A DNA stretch of 64,000 nucleotides from Frankia sp. RB7 (GTDB lineage Bacteria > Pseudomonadota > Alphaproteobacteria > Rhizobiales > Xanthobacteraceae): assembly GCA_030403585.1 (NCBI GenBank), contig JAUEPE010000009.1, positions 124,001 to 188,000 on the forward strand, given 5' to 3'. The position numbers and the translations under genes are program-made. The notes below the pieces were generated by a model. The model was not told the origin of the DNA and did not search any database. It saw nothing but the letters and a program-made list of their open reading frames with translations. Positions 30,308-37,797 of the stretch are shown here, piece after piece (the first letter of the stretch is position 1; the number at the start of each line of letters is the position of its first letter).

Positions 30308-31177
30308 TCAACGCGCGGCCGTGCGGCCGAACAGGCCGTTCGGGCGCCAGATCAGGATCACGATCATCATGGTATAAATTACGAAAGGTCCCATCTTCGG
30401 CACGTAATATTTGCCGGCGACGTCGCCGATGCCGAGCAGGAGCGAGGCAAGGAACGGCCCGGTGATCGAGGACGAGCCGCCGACGGTGACCACGATCAGG
30501 AAGTAGATCATGAACTTCAGCGGGAAATACGGATCGAGGCCGAGGATCTCGGCGCTCAGCGCACCGCCGAGGCCGGCGAGCCCGCATCCAAAAGCAAAGG
30601 TGAAAGCGAACACCTGCGGCACGTTGATGCCGAGGCCGCTCGCGGCACGGGGATCATCGACGGCAGCGCGAAGGCGGCTGCCGAAGCGGGTCTTGGCCAG
30701 CACCATCTGCAGACCAATGGTGAGCAGGCCGCAGATCACGATGATCATCAGCCGGTAGCGGCCGATGCCGACGCCGAACACGTCGAACTGGCCCTGCAGC
30801 GCGGCCGGCAGGTTGATGAACACGCGCGACGAGCCCTGGATGTAGTCGACGGCCGCGACCGACATGAACGTCAGTCCGATCGTGAACAGCACCTGGTCGA
30901 GATGACTGCGCGCATAGAGGTGGCGATAGAGCAGGCGCTCGAGCACAATTCCGATCGCGGCCGCGGAGACAAAGGCGAGCGGCAGTGCCGCGAAGAATGG
31001 CCACCCCATCCTGTTGACCAGCACCATGCAGACATACCCGCCGGCCATGGCAAAGGCGCCATGGGCGAGGTTGACGAAGTTCATGAGGCCTAGCGTGACC
31101 GCGAGCCCGCAGGCGAGCACGAACAGCAGCATGCCGTAGGCAACGCCGTCGAACAGGTTGGTGAGGATTGAGGTCAT
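30308..31177 (-). CDS. livH: LIV-type ABC transporter permease (LivH-like)
   Basis: A 289-aa inner-membrane permease with about eight helices. The LivH blocks are GLAVTLGLMNFVNLAHGAFA near the N-terminus and the loop RFGSRLRAAVDDPRAASGLG. It pairs with LivM. The binding-protein gene lies 211 bp upstream on the same strand, with a palindromic repeat in the gap. Confidence 0.9.
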   Translation of the reverse strand: MTSILTNLFDGVAYGMLLFVLACGLAVTLGLMNFVNLAHGAFAMAGGYVCMVLVNRMGWPFFAALPLAFVSAAAIGIVLERLLYRHLYARSHLDQVLFTIGLTFMSVAAVDYIQGSSRVFINLPAALQGQFDVFGVGIGRYRLMIIVICGLLTIGLQMVLAKTRFGSRLRAAVDDPRAASGLGINVPQVFAFTFAFGCGLAGLGGALSAEILGLDPYFPLKFMIYFLIVVTVGGSSSITGPFLASLLLGIGDVAGKYYVPKMGPFVIYTMMIVILIWRPNGLFGRTAAR

Positions 31178-31233
31178 CGTGGATCGATCGCCGTCGAGAT
31201 CATATGAGGTCTAGCCGCGTACGATGCTGCGCT

Positions 31234-31348
31234 CCCTCTCCCGCTTGCGGGGGAGGGCCGGGGGGGTACCTCCGCAATGAACGCTCCCAATGTGGAGAGA
31301 ACCCTCACCCGGCGCTTCGCGCCGACCTCTCCCGCAAGCGGGAGAGGT
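31234..31348. repeat. Palindromic intergenic repeat pair (CTCTCCCGC type)
   Basis: Two hairpins carry the same stem. Hairpin 1 (31234-31257) is CCCTCTCCCGC-TT-GCGGGGGAGGG, and hairpin 2 (31325-31348) is ACCTCTCCCGC-AA-GCGGGAGAGGT. Related single copies are at 33374-33399 and 40574-40603. This pair sits inside an operon, between the binding-protein gene and livH, where it could lower expression of the downstream permease genes or stabilise the upstream message. Confidence 0.7.
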
Positions 31349-31388
31349 GCAGCGAGTACGCGGTGCGCGCTACGCAAACAACACGTCC

Positions 31389-32567
31389 TTATTTCTTGGT
31401 CTTGCCGAGATCCTTGACGGCCTCGAAAGTCGCGAACTCGACATTGTAAAGTTCGCCGTCGACCTTCTCGACCTTGCGGATGTAGACATTCTGGATGATG
31501 TCGCGCGTCTCCGGATCGATGGAGATCGGACCGCGCGGGCTCTCCCACTTCTGACCCTTCATGGCTTCGATCAGCTTGGGGCCGTCGGTGTCGCCATTGG
31601 TCTTCTTCAGCGCCTCGTAGATCAGGTGGATGCCATCATAGCCGCTCACCGCCATGAAGCCGGGACGCGTGCCGAACGCCTTCTTGTAGGCGGCAACGAA
31701 GTCCTTGTTCATTTGCGAGGGATGCGCGGCCGAGTAGATGTGCGCGGTCACGGTCCCGAGCACGGCGTCGCCCATGTTGTTGAGCAGGTCGTCGTCTGTG
31801 ACGTCGCCTGGTCCGATCACCTTGATGCCGGCCTTGTCGAGGCCGCGCTCGGCATATTGCTTCATGAAGTTGCCGCCCTGGCCCGCCGGCACGAACACGA
31901 AGATCGCGTCGGGCTTGGCGTCCTTCATGCGCTGCAGGAACGGCGCGAAATCGGGATTGGCAAGCGGCGTCTTGACCTCTTCGACCACCTCGCCGCCACC
32001 AGCCGCAAAATGCTCCTTGAAGAAGTTGAGCGCGTCATTGCCTGGCGCGTAGTCCGAGGTCAGCGTCGCGACCTTCTTGATGCCGTTCTTCACCGCCCAG
32101 TCGCCGATGATCGTCGAGGACTGCGCCAGCGTGAAGCTGGTGCGAACGATATACGGCGAGCGCTCGGTGATGATGGAGGTGCCGGCCGCCATCACGACTT
32201 CCGGAATCTTGGCTTGCGTCGCCAGCGGCGCGGCCGCGAGCGCAGCCGGCGTCACGCCGAAGCCGCCGATGAAATTGACCTTGTCGTTGACGATCAGTTC
32301 CTGCGCCGCGGTCTTGGTCTTATCCGGGATTGCGGCGTCGTCCTTGAGAATGATCTCGATCTTCTTGCCGGCGACGGTGTCGCCCTTCTGCTGCATGTAG
32401 AGCTTGATCGCGTTCTCGATCTGCTTGCCGGTCGAGGCCTGCCCGCCGGTCATCGGCAGGATCAGGCCTACCTTGACGGTGTCTTCCGCCCTGGCCGGCG
32501 CGCCGACCGCGAGGCCCGCGACGACGGCCGCTGCAGCGGTCCGTGAGAAAATCTTGCGTTCGAACAT
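31389..32567 (-). CDS. livK: LIV-type ABC transporter periplasmic binding protein
   Basis: A 392-aa exported ligand-binding protein of the leucine/amide (type I fold) group. Residues 1-27 form a signal peptide ending APARA. The mature start KVGLILPMTGGQASTGKQ is typical of the family, and there is a GYDGIHLIYEAL block near the C-terminus. The ligand is unknown; adjacency to the MetE-like gene at the operon end hints at a methyl- or sulfur-containing amino acid or amine. ATG 32567 begins the signal peptide; an in-frame start at 32666 would add 33 residues. Confidence 0.9.
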   Translation of the reverse strand: MFERKIFSRTAAAAVVAGLAVGAPARAEDTVKVGLILPMTGGQASTGKQIENAIKLYMQQKGDTVAGKKIEIILKDDAAIPDKTKTAAQELIVNDKVNFIGGFGVTPAALAAAPLATQAKIPEVVMAAGTSIITERSPYIVRTSFTLAQSSTIIGDWAVKNGIKKVATLTSDYAPGNDALNFFKEHFAAGGGEVVEEVKTPLANPDFAPFLQRMKDAKPDAIFVFVPAGQGGNFMKQYAERGLDKAGIKVIGPGDVTDDDLLNNMGDAVLGTVTAHIYSAAHPSQMNKDFVAAYKKAFGTRPGFMAVSGYDGIHLIYEALKKTNGDTDGPKLIEAMKGQKWESPRGPISIDPETRDIIQNVYIRKVEKVDGELYNVEFATFEAVKDLGKTKK

Positions 32568-32801
32568 CAGATGTCCCTCCCCTTCATTCCTGACCTCTTG
32601 TGCGCCGGACCGAGTACCCGGTCCTTGCCTCACCTTAACCCACGCACGAGCGATGTCGCGCGTCACAAGGCGTCTTCCGCGCCTTCATTGTCAATCGGAC
32701 GTTTGGCGACCATTCGGCGCAAGCCGCGCGTCCCGATGACCAAGCGTGTAGAGCGATGTCGCGGCCGGGGTAACACGAGCACCTCGATCTTGGTCACATC
32801 C

Positions 32802-32821
32802 ATTTGTACGATTGTACAAAT
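32802..32821. promoter_or_regulatory. Candidate operator: 20-bp perfect palindrome
   Basis: ATTTGTAC-GATT-GTACAAAT is an inverted repeat with 8-bp arms and a 4-bp centre. It is located 3 bp before an ATG (32825) that opens a TetR-like N-terminus and 235 bp upstream of the LIV binding-protein start. Arms of the TTGTAC type are common in TetR-family operators. It may be autoregulatory for the lost gene, or may control the LIV operon. Confidence 0.5.
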
Positions 32822-32824
32822 AAA

Positions 32825-33004
32825 ATGGACCTGTCAACGAAAAAGCCCGGTCGCCAACCAAGCCAGATTGTCGCGAGCCGATGGGCAGAGTCTAGAAATG
32901 CGATCTGGCGGTGGATGGAGGATTTCGCCTTCATTTGCAAAATGCGGACATCAGAGCGGCTTCAGTCCGCTTTACCTCGGTATCTAATTACCTACCTCGA
33001 ATAA
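32825..33004 (+). pseudogene. Possible remnant of a TetR-family regulator gene
   Basis: From ATG 32825 the frame encodes 59 residues, beginning MDLSTKKPGRQPSQIVASR. This resembles the basic leader of TetR-type regulators (KKPGRPxxx...R). The following residues (AIWRWMEDFAF) keep only a weak helix-1 likeness and the frame stops after a further 29 residues, without the helix-turn-helix or ligand domain. The palindrome directly upstream is what such a gene would carry as its own operator. I regard this as a decayed gene; it could also be a chance ORF. Confidence 0.35.
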
Positions 33005-33083
33005 GTCTATTTTACCTTGTTGAAGGCTAGTCTGCCGGCGCCAGCCCTAGTGGCGTTCAACGACCAAATCGCGTGCCCAAACA

Positions 33084-33362
33084 ATGCCGAAGCCTCTCCG
33101 TTCCCTCCTGATCCTCCTCGCGCTGGCTGCGGGGCTGTCCGGCTGCGGCACGGTCAACGAAAAACTCTCCGCCGGGATGGGCGATTATGTCCCGCAATGG
33201 GCGGGCGGCCTGCCGGCCGACGCACCGCCGCGGCCAGGCACTCCCCAATACGATGCCTATTTGAAGGAGCGCGAGCGCAAGCGGCTGCTGCCGGCGGCGG
33301 ATCGCGAGAAGGAGGAGCAGAAGGGCACGACGGGATCTACTTCCGGCGGCGCGGTGCGCTGA
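33084..33362 (+). CDS. Small lipoprotein, 92 aa
   Basis: A lipoprotein signal peptide with lipobox LSGC (Cys21) follows a Lys/Arg-containing start and a Leu-rich core. The mature part of about 70 residues is Pro-rich and charged (APPRPGTPQYDAYLKERERK) and ends in a Gly/Ser/Thr tail, suggesting a flexible envelope-anchored peptide. I do not recognise a functional family. It stands alone, with a palindromic repeat (33374-33399) just after the stop. Confidence 0.75.
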   Translation: MPKPLRSLLILLALAAGLSGCGTVNEKLSAGMGDYVPQWAGGLPADAPPRPGTPQYDAYLKERERKRLLPAADREKEEQKGTTGSTSGGAVR

Positions 33363-33373
33363 GATGGCGCTTT

Positions 33374-33399
33374 CCCTCGCCCCGCTTGCGGGGAGAGGT
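33374..33399. repeat. Palindromic intergenic repeat, single copy (CCCCGCTTGCGGGG)
   Basis: A hairpin CCCCGC-TT-GCGGGG (33380-33393) with imperfect CCCTC / GAGAGG flanks is related to the elements at 31234-31348 and 40574-40603. It lies between the convergent lipoprotein and purU genes and may act as a terminator for both. Confidence 0.6.
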
Positions 33400-33407
33400 G
33401 AACAGGA

Positions 33408-34271
33408 TCAATCCATGAACACCACAGTCTTGCGGCCGTTGAGGATAACGCGGTCGTCGAGATGATAGCGGATCGCGCGCGCGAGCACGCGCCGCTCGAT
33501 GTCGCGGCCCTTGCGGACGAGATCTTCCGGCGTGTCGCGATGGCTGATGCGCTCGACATCCTGGTCGATGATCGGGCCTTCGTCGAGATCGCGTGTGACG
33601 TAATGCGCGGTGGCGCCGATCAGCTTGACGCCGCGCACGTGGGCCTGGTGATAGGGTTTTGCGCCCTTGAAGCCCGGCAGGAACGAGTGATGGATGTTGA
33701 TGCAGCGGCCGGAGAGCTCGGCCGACAGGTCATCCGACAGGATTTGCATGTAGCGGGCGAGCACCACAAGATCGGTTCCGGTGTTGGCGATGAGATCGAG
33801 GATCTGCCCCTCCTGCTCGCTCTTGGTCTCCTTGTTAACCGGCAGATAATGGAACGGGATACCGCCGAAATCGAGCCCGGAATAAACCTCGCGCGGATGG
33901 TTGGAGACGATCGCGGCCAACGTCATCGGCAGTTCGCCAGTGCGCCAGCGGTAGAGGATGTCGACCAGGCAATGGTCGGACTTCGACACCAGCATCATCA
34001 CCTTGCGATGCGCGGCGCGGTCGCGCATCTGCCACGCCATGCCGAAACGCTCGGCGATCGCGGCAAAGCCGGTCTGGAGCGCGGCCAGTTCCACGGCGAG
34101 ATCGGCCGCGGTGAACACGACGCGCATGAAGAAGTTCTTGGTCTCGACGTCGTCGAACTGCTGGGCATCGAGAATGTTCTGTCCGGAATTCGCCAGGAAG
34201 GTCGACACCGCGGAGACGATGCCGGGGCGATCCGGACAGGACAGGGTCAGAACATATTGATGATCGGGCAT
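33408..34271 (-). CDS. purU: Formyltetrahydrofolate deformylase
   Basis: A 287-aa enzyme hydrolysing 10-formyl-THF to formate and THF. It balances one-carbon units and supplies formate for PurT. The N-terminal ACT domain (about 5-85) begins [15 protein letters not shown]. The formyltransferase domain carries [18 protein letters not shown] and [11 protein letters not shown] with the catalytic Asn-His-Asp set. ATG 34271 starts just before the ACT strand; an in-frame 34310 adds 13 non-conserved residues. In E. coli PurU responds to methionine/glycine balance, which fits the methyl-cycle genes nearby. Confidence 0.95.
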   Translation of the reverse strand: MPDHQYVLTLSCPDRPGIVSAVSTFLANSGQNILDAQQFDDVETKNFFMRVVFTAADLAVELAALQTGFAAIAERFGMAWQMRDRAAHRKVMMLVSKSDHCLVDILYRWRTGELPMTLAAIVSNHPREVYSGLDFGGIPFHYLPVNKETKSEQEGQILDLIANTGTDLVVLARYMQILSDDLSAELSGRCINIHHSFLPGFKGAKPYHQAHVRGVKLIGATAHYVTRDLDEGPIIDQDVERISHRDTPEDLVRKGRDIERRVLARAIRYHLDDRVILNGRKTVVFMD

Positions 34272-34373
34272 GGTCTTTGAAGAATTGGCTCTTGATGAAG
34301 GTTTGTGCAAAGGCGGCGGAACACCCGCGATTTGCGCCCTGCTCTAGCACCGACGCGACCCTTGCGCCAATCC

Positions 34374-34409
34374 CAAGGCTTGCTTCTATATCAAGGCTTG
34401 CTTCCACAT
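34374..34409 (+). repeat. Tandem 18-bp direct repeat upstream of the hemD-like gene
   Basis: Two 18-bp units follow each other, CAAGGCTTGCTTCTATAT (34374-34391) and CAAGGCTTGCTTCCACAT (34392-34409), with 15 of 18 positions identical. They lie about 60 bp before the start of the gene at 34466, in the divergent spacer with purU. They could be a paired regulator-binding site; no factor can be named. Confidence 0.5.
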
Positions 34410-34465
34410 AAAGCGCGGAGTCAGGATGAACGGACGATTGCGATTTTGACTGACCGGAGCACGCC

Positions 34466-35308
34466 ATGGCCGACCGCTTGAACGGCTTCCGCATCCTGAT
34501 CCTGGAAACGCGCGAAGAGGCGCAGTTTTCCAAGCTACTGGCCGAGCGAGGCGCCGAGGTCTTGCAATGCCCGATGTTCACCATCGAGGATGCGCCGGAC
34601 CCCGCCCCGGTCGAGGCCTGGATCCGCCGCGCCATCGACAAGCCCTTCGACGACCTCGTGCTGATGACCGGCGAAGGCCTGCGGCGGATTATGAAGCTTG
34701 CGCGCGCTCGCGGCCTCGACCGGGCCTTTGTCGCGGCGCTGGCCAACTCGCGAAAATTCACGCGCGGCCCGAAGCCCGGCAAGGCGCTGCGCGAGAACGG
34801 GCTTGAGGCGCAGCAGACCACTGAGAAGCCGACCACCGAGGGCGTGATCGAGATGCTGGGCAAGCTCGACCTCAGGGGACGCCATCTCGGGCTTCAGCTT
34901 TATCCGGACAAGGATCACAGCACACTGACCGGCGCGTTGGCCGCGCAAGGTGCCGAGGTCGATACTGTTTTGCCTTACGCCTACGATTCCAAGGCTGCGG
35001 ACGCCAACATCGTCGCCGCCATCGACGACATGGCGGAAGGGCGGATCGATTCCATCGCGTTGACCAATCTCGGCCAGGTCCGCCGCCTGGTCGAGGCCGC
35101 CAAGGCCCATGGCAGCGAGGCGAAGTTGCGCGCAGGATTCGAGCGCACGTTTATCGCCTCGGTGGGGCCGGCAGTCTCGGGTGAGCTCGCCGCGCACGGC
35201 TTGCGAACCGACATCTCGCCTGCGGACGACGCCTATTTCATGCGTCCGCTTATCTCGGCGATGGCTGCGGCGCTCGCACAGCGGACGCCGCGAGCAGCAG
35301 TGAGGTAA
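34466..35308 (+). CDS. Uroporphyrinogen-III synthase family protein (HemD-like)
   Basis: A 280-aa protein with the two-lobed HemD layout. LILETREEAQFSKLLAERGA opens lobe 1, and VLMTGEGLRRI is the equivalent of the FTSxNGV block. DLRGRHLGLQLYPDKDH joins the lobes, and SIALTNLGQVRRLVEA and FIASVGPAVSGELAAHG lie in the second. HemD closes hydroxymethylbilane to uroporphyrinogen III. This copy is away from other haem genes and slightly long, so it may be a paralogue, for example a HemD-like domain used elsewhere. It is divergent from purU. Confidence 0.8.
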   Translation: MADRLNGFRILILETREEAQFSKLLAERGAEVLQCPMFTIEDAPDPAPVEAWIRRAIDKPFDDLVLMTGEGLRRIMKLARARGLDRAFVAALANSRKFTRGPKPGKALRENGLEAQQTTEKPTTEGVIEMLGKLDLRGRHLGLQLYPDKDHSTLTGALAAQGAEVDTVLPYAYDSKAADANIVAAIDDMAEGRIDSIALTNLGQVRRLVEAAKAHGSEAKLRAGFERTFIASVGPAVSGELAAHGLRTDISPADDAYFMRPLISAMAAALAQRTPRAAVR

Positions 35309-35430
35309 GAGCCCGGCGCAGGGGCGGCCCGCGGCAGCTGTGATTGACACGCGGATCGTCGGCGCTAGGTTGCCGAACAGCAAGAAGAAACAACAAGGGC
35401 AGGAATCGCCGTGATACGAGTCATCGCGTT

Positions 35431-36687
35431 GTGAGCACAACCGCGCGGCGTTCGGCGCTCGCACCATTCCGCATCCGGAACTACCGCTTCCAGTGGCCGT
35501 CCGACCTCCTCACATCCTGGGCGTTCGAGATCGAGACGCTGGTGCTCGGCTGGTACATCCTGGTCGAGACAGGCTCGGTGCTGCTGCTCACCGTTCTCGC
35601 GTCGCTGCAATATGTCGGAACGCTGATTGCTCCGGTGCTCGGGATGGCCGGGGATCGCATGGGTCACCGCGATCTTCTTGTCGTGCTGCGTCTCACCTAT
35701 ACGGTACTCGCCTCGACCATCATGGTGCTGGCGCTGACCGGTCACCTGGCGCCGCTTAAGGTGATGATCATTGTGACGATCATGGGCCTGATTCGCTCCT
35801 CGGATCTCGGCCTTCGCAGCGCGCTTCTCGCCGACATCATGCCGGCCGAGCTGTTGGTGGGCGCGATCAGCCTGTCACGCACGACCCAGGACAGCGCGCG
35901 CATCGCCGGGGCATTGACGGGCGCCGGACTATTCGCGACCTTCGGCATCGGTAAAGTCTATGCAGTGATCGCCTGCCTTTATTTTTTGGCCGCGATTCTG
36001 ATGCTGTGCCTGACCCGACCAGCGAAGTCCGCCGAGCATCGCGCGGTCGAGAGCCATTCGGGCTCGCGGCTGCTGCGCGATCTCAAGGAAGGCATCGTGT
36101 ATTCCTGGAACGGGCCGGCAATGCTGGCAGCACTTTGCGTTGCGTTCCTGGCCAATCTCACCGCATTTCCGCTGACGAATGGATTGTTGCCCTACATCGC
36201 GCGCGACATCTTTCATACCGACCAGACCGGCCTCGGATATCTCTCGGCGAGCTTCGCCTTGGGTTCGCTGATCGGCTCTATCACGCTCAGTCTGATCAGC
36301 GGCCTGCGCATTGCCCGGCTCCTAATCGGCGCGACGCTGGCGTGGTACACAATGTTGCTCGTGTTCGTCGAAATCAGAACCATGCCGGTGGCCATGGCCT
36401 GCCTCCTGCTCGCCGGCATCGCCCAGAGCATGTCGATGATCTCGGCGGCCGTGATCCTGATGCGGACAGCCAGCGCACATCTGCGCGGCCGCGTTATGGG
36501 CGTGCGCATGATGGTGATCTACGGCCTGCCGATCGGATTGCTCGCGGCAGGCAGCCTGATCGATATCATCGGCTTTTCCGCGACGGGTTCGCTCTACGCC
36601 GCCGCGGGCTTCGTCGCGATGCTGGCGATCGCGATCCGCTGGCGGGCCGACCTCTGGCCGGTGCACGCCCCCGCCAACGCGCGCTAG
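35431..36687 (+). CDS. MFS transporter (MFS_3, enterobactin-exporter-like)
   Basis: A 418-aa twelve-helix transporter with the MFS_3 start APFRIRNYRFQWPSDLLTSW and motif A-like GDRMGHRDLLVV. A second half starts after the loop near residue 200 and carries LLPYIARDIFHTDQTGLGYL. It probably exports a small molecule. I prefer GTG 35431, directly before the conserved start; the frame is open to 35344, but the extra residues are very basic and not conserved. It lies 122 bp after the HemD-like gene. Confidence 0.82.
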   Translation: MSTTARRSALAPFRIRNYRFQWPSDLLTSWAFEIETLVLGWYILVETGSVLLLTVLASLQYVGTLIAPVLGMAGDRMGHRDLLVVLRLTYTVLASTIMVLALTGHLAPLKVMIIVTIMGLIRSSDLGLRSALLADIMPAELLVGAISLSRTTQDSARIAGALTGAGLFATFGIGKVYAVIACLYFLAAILMLCLTRPAKSAEHRAVESHSGSRLLRDLKEGIVYSWNGPAMLAALCVAFLANLTAFPLTNGLLPYIARDIFHTDQTGLGYLSASFALGSLIGSITLSLISGLRIARLLIGATLAWYTMLLVFVEIRTMPVAMACLLLAGIAQSMSMISAAVILMRTASAHLRGRVMGVRMMVIYGLPIGLLAAGSLIDIIGFSATGSLYAAAGFVAMLAIAIRWRADLWPVHAPANAR

Positions 36688-36785
36688 AGACCTTTCCGTT
36701 CCGATGGAATCGGAACGGGGCTCTAGATTCTTGTTTTGACGCGTTTTCTTTACGCGAACCGGTGTCCACTTCGCTCGAAAACGCT
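36688..36785. repeat. Palindromic intergenic repeat between convergent genes
   Basis: A perfect 10-bp stem CCGTTCCGAT / ATCGGAACGG with a 3-nt loop (36696-36705 with 36709-36718) is followed by GGGGCTCTAG, a T-rich segment (TTTTGACGCGTTTTCTTTACG) and CGAAAACGCTCTAG. The element fills the whole gap, and its two CTCTAG-like ends coincide with the stop region of the Crp-type gene. It resembles a repeat family I associate with Rhizobiales intergenic regions. It probably works as a bidirectional terminator. Confidence 0.6.
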
Positions 36786-37460
36786 CTAGTCTCCGTACCC
36801 GCGCAGCTTATCCACATTGAGGATGGTCACCCCGCCATATTCGAGCCGCAGCAGGCCCTCCTTCTCCAGCCGGTTCAGCGCGCGGTTGGCGTTCTGCCGC
36901 GACATGCCGGAGAGCGCACCGATCTCCTCCTGGTTAATCTCCAGATGCGCGGTCGATTCCGGATATAGGATCGGATTGAACAGCGAGGCGATGCCGCGGG
37001 CGAGGCGTGAGGTGGCATCGAGCGTGCGGTTGACCTCGAGCATGCCGATGAACTGGCCGAGCCGCTCGTTGAGCTGGCGCACCAGGAACCGGTTGAAGCC
37101 GACGCTGTTCTCGAACAGCCACATGAAGGCTGCGCGCTCCATCAACGCAACGCGGCTGTCGCGCAGTGCGACCACGTCATAGCGGCGCGGCTCGTTCTTG
37201 AGCACGCTGCCCTCGCCGAACCAGGCGCCCGCAGTGAGCCCGGCAAGGCTCGTCTCCTTGCCGTCGCGCGAAACCCCGCCCATGCGGGCCAAGCCGCTCA
37301 CCATGCCGGCCCAATAATCGAATTTGTCACCGCGCATGAACACGGTCTCGCCGGTTCCGTAGGACCGCTCCGTGATCCCGGCGCGGGCGACCTCGATCTC
37401 CGTTGGCGTGAGCTCGCGCGACCAGGCGGCGACGCGCTTCAGTTGATCATCTGAAATCAT
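36786..37460 (-). CDS. Crp/Fnr-family transcriptional regulator
   Basis: A 224-aa regulator. The cyclic-nucleotide-binding-like domain (about 15-125) contains YGTGETVFMRGDKFDYW and GAWFGEGSVLKNEPRRYD. The C-terminal winged helix has INQEEIGALSGMSRQNANRA as the recognition unit. There is no N-terminal Cys cluster, so it is not a redox [4Fe-4S] FNR. The GEGSVL loop differs from the cAMP-binding GELALI/RTA motif of Crp, so the ligand is unclear. It is divergent from the second LIV operon, and a palindrome 42 bp upstream of its start may be its own site. Confidence 0.88.
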   Translation of the reverse strand: MISDDQLKRVAAWSRELTPTEIEVARAGITERSYGTGETVFMRGDKFDYWAGMVSGLARMGGVSRDGKETSLAGLTAGAWFGEGSVLKNEPRRYDVVALRDSRVALMERAAFMWLFENSVGFNRFLVRQLNERLGQFIGMLEVNRTLDATSRLARGIASLFNPILYPESTAHLEINQEEIGALSGMSRQNANRALNRLEKEGLLRLEYGGVTILNVDKLRGYGD

Positions 37461-37797
37461 AATCGAGAGGCCAGCCGCACCGTTTCGTCACTCCATCCTT
37501 CTGTTGCACTGCAACACGATCGTTCCGACCACCATCCGACGAAAGGTGTAGGGCCACGGCCGCCCGGAAAACTTTGTCGCAGAATTGTCAGGCCGGAGAC
37601 ATTTCAAAATAGCGCTTTCCCCTATTGAGAGCCATCTTGGGTGATGCGGCTTTTGATCCCAAACGGGTACGAAAGTGGCGCGGCTGCGGTCGGGACCATG
37701 TGCTGCATGGCCTCACCGGCACGACCGTACTAGGATTGCCGAGAGGAACGGACGAAGAGCGCCGCTGAACGCGCCATCACCGGGAGGGATTTGTTTG
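37461..37797. other. Intergenic region, 337 bp, divergent promoter area
   Basis: This spacer lies between the Crp/Fnr-type regulator and the second LIV operon and should hold both promoters. It contains the 15-bp palindrome at 37502-37516 and an A/T-rich patch near 37600-37640. No gene is visible in it. Confidence 0.5.
37502..37516. promoter_or_regulatory. Candidate operator: TGTTGCA-C-TGCAACA
   Basis: A perfect inverted repeat with 7-bp arms and a 1-bp centre lies 42 bp upstream of the Crp/Fnr-type start codon and about 280 bp before the LIV operon. Crp/Fnr proteins bind symmetric sites of about this kind, although classic sites have a wider centre. Autoregulation is an inference. Confidence 0.35.

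Larger units (their letters stand above)
32568..33083. other. Intergenic region, 516 bp, promoter area and decayed regulator
   Basis: This gap separates the LIV operon from a divergent lipoprotein gene. It should hold the promoter of the LIV operon. It contains a 20-bp perfect palindrome (32802-32821) and a possible TetR remnant starting at 32825. The stretch from about 32800 to 33040 is visibly richer in A and T than its surroundings. I see nothing else gene-like. Confidence 0.5.

Noticed and set aside
31290..32546. Long plus-strand frame opposite the LIV binding protein
   Set aside because: The minus-strand protein has a signal peptide and family signature. The plus-strand frame is a composition artefact that runs through a palindromic repeat.
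33835..34863. 342-aa minus-strand frame overlapping purU and the HemD-like gene
   Set aside because: It crosses two well-supported genes in other frames and their promoter spacer. Its similarity to anything is nil by eye.
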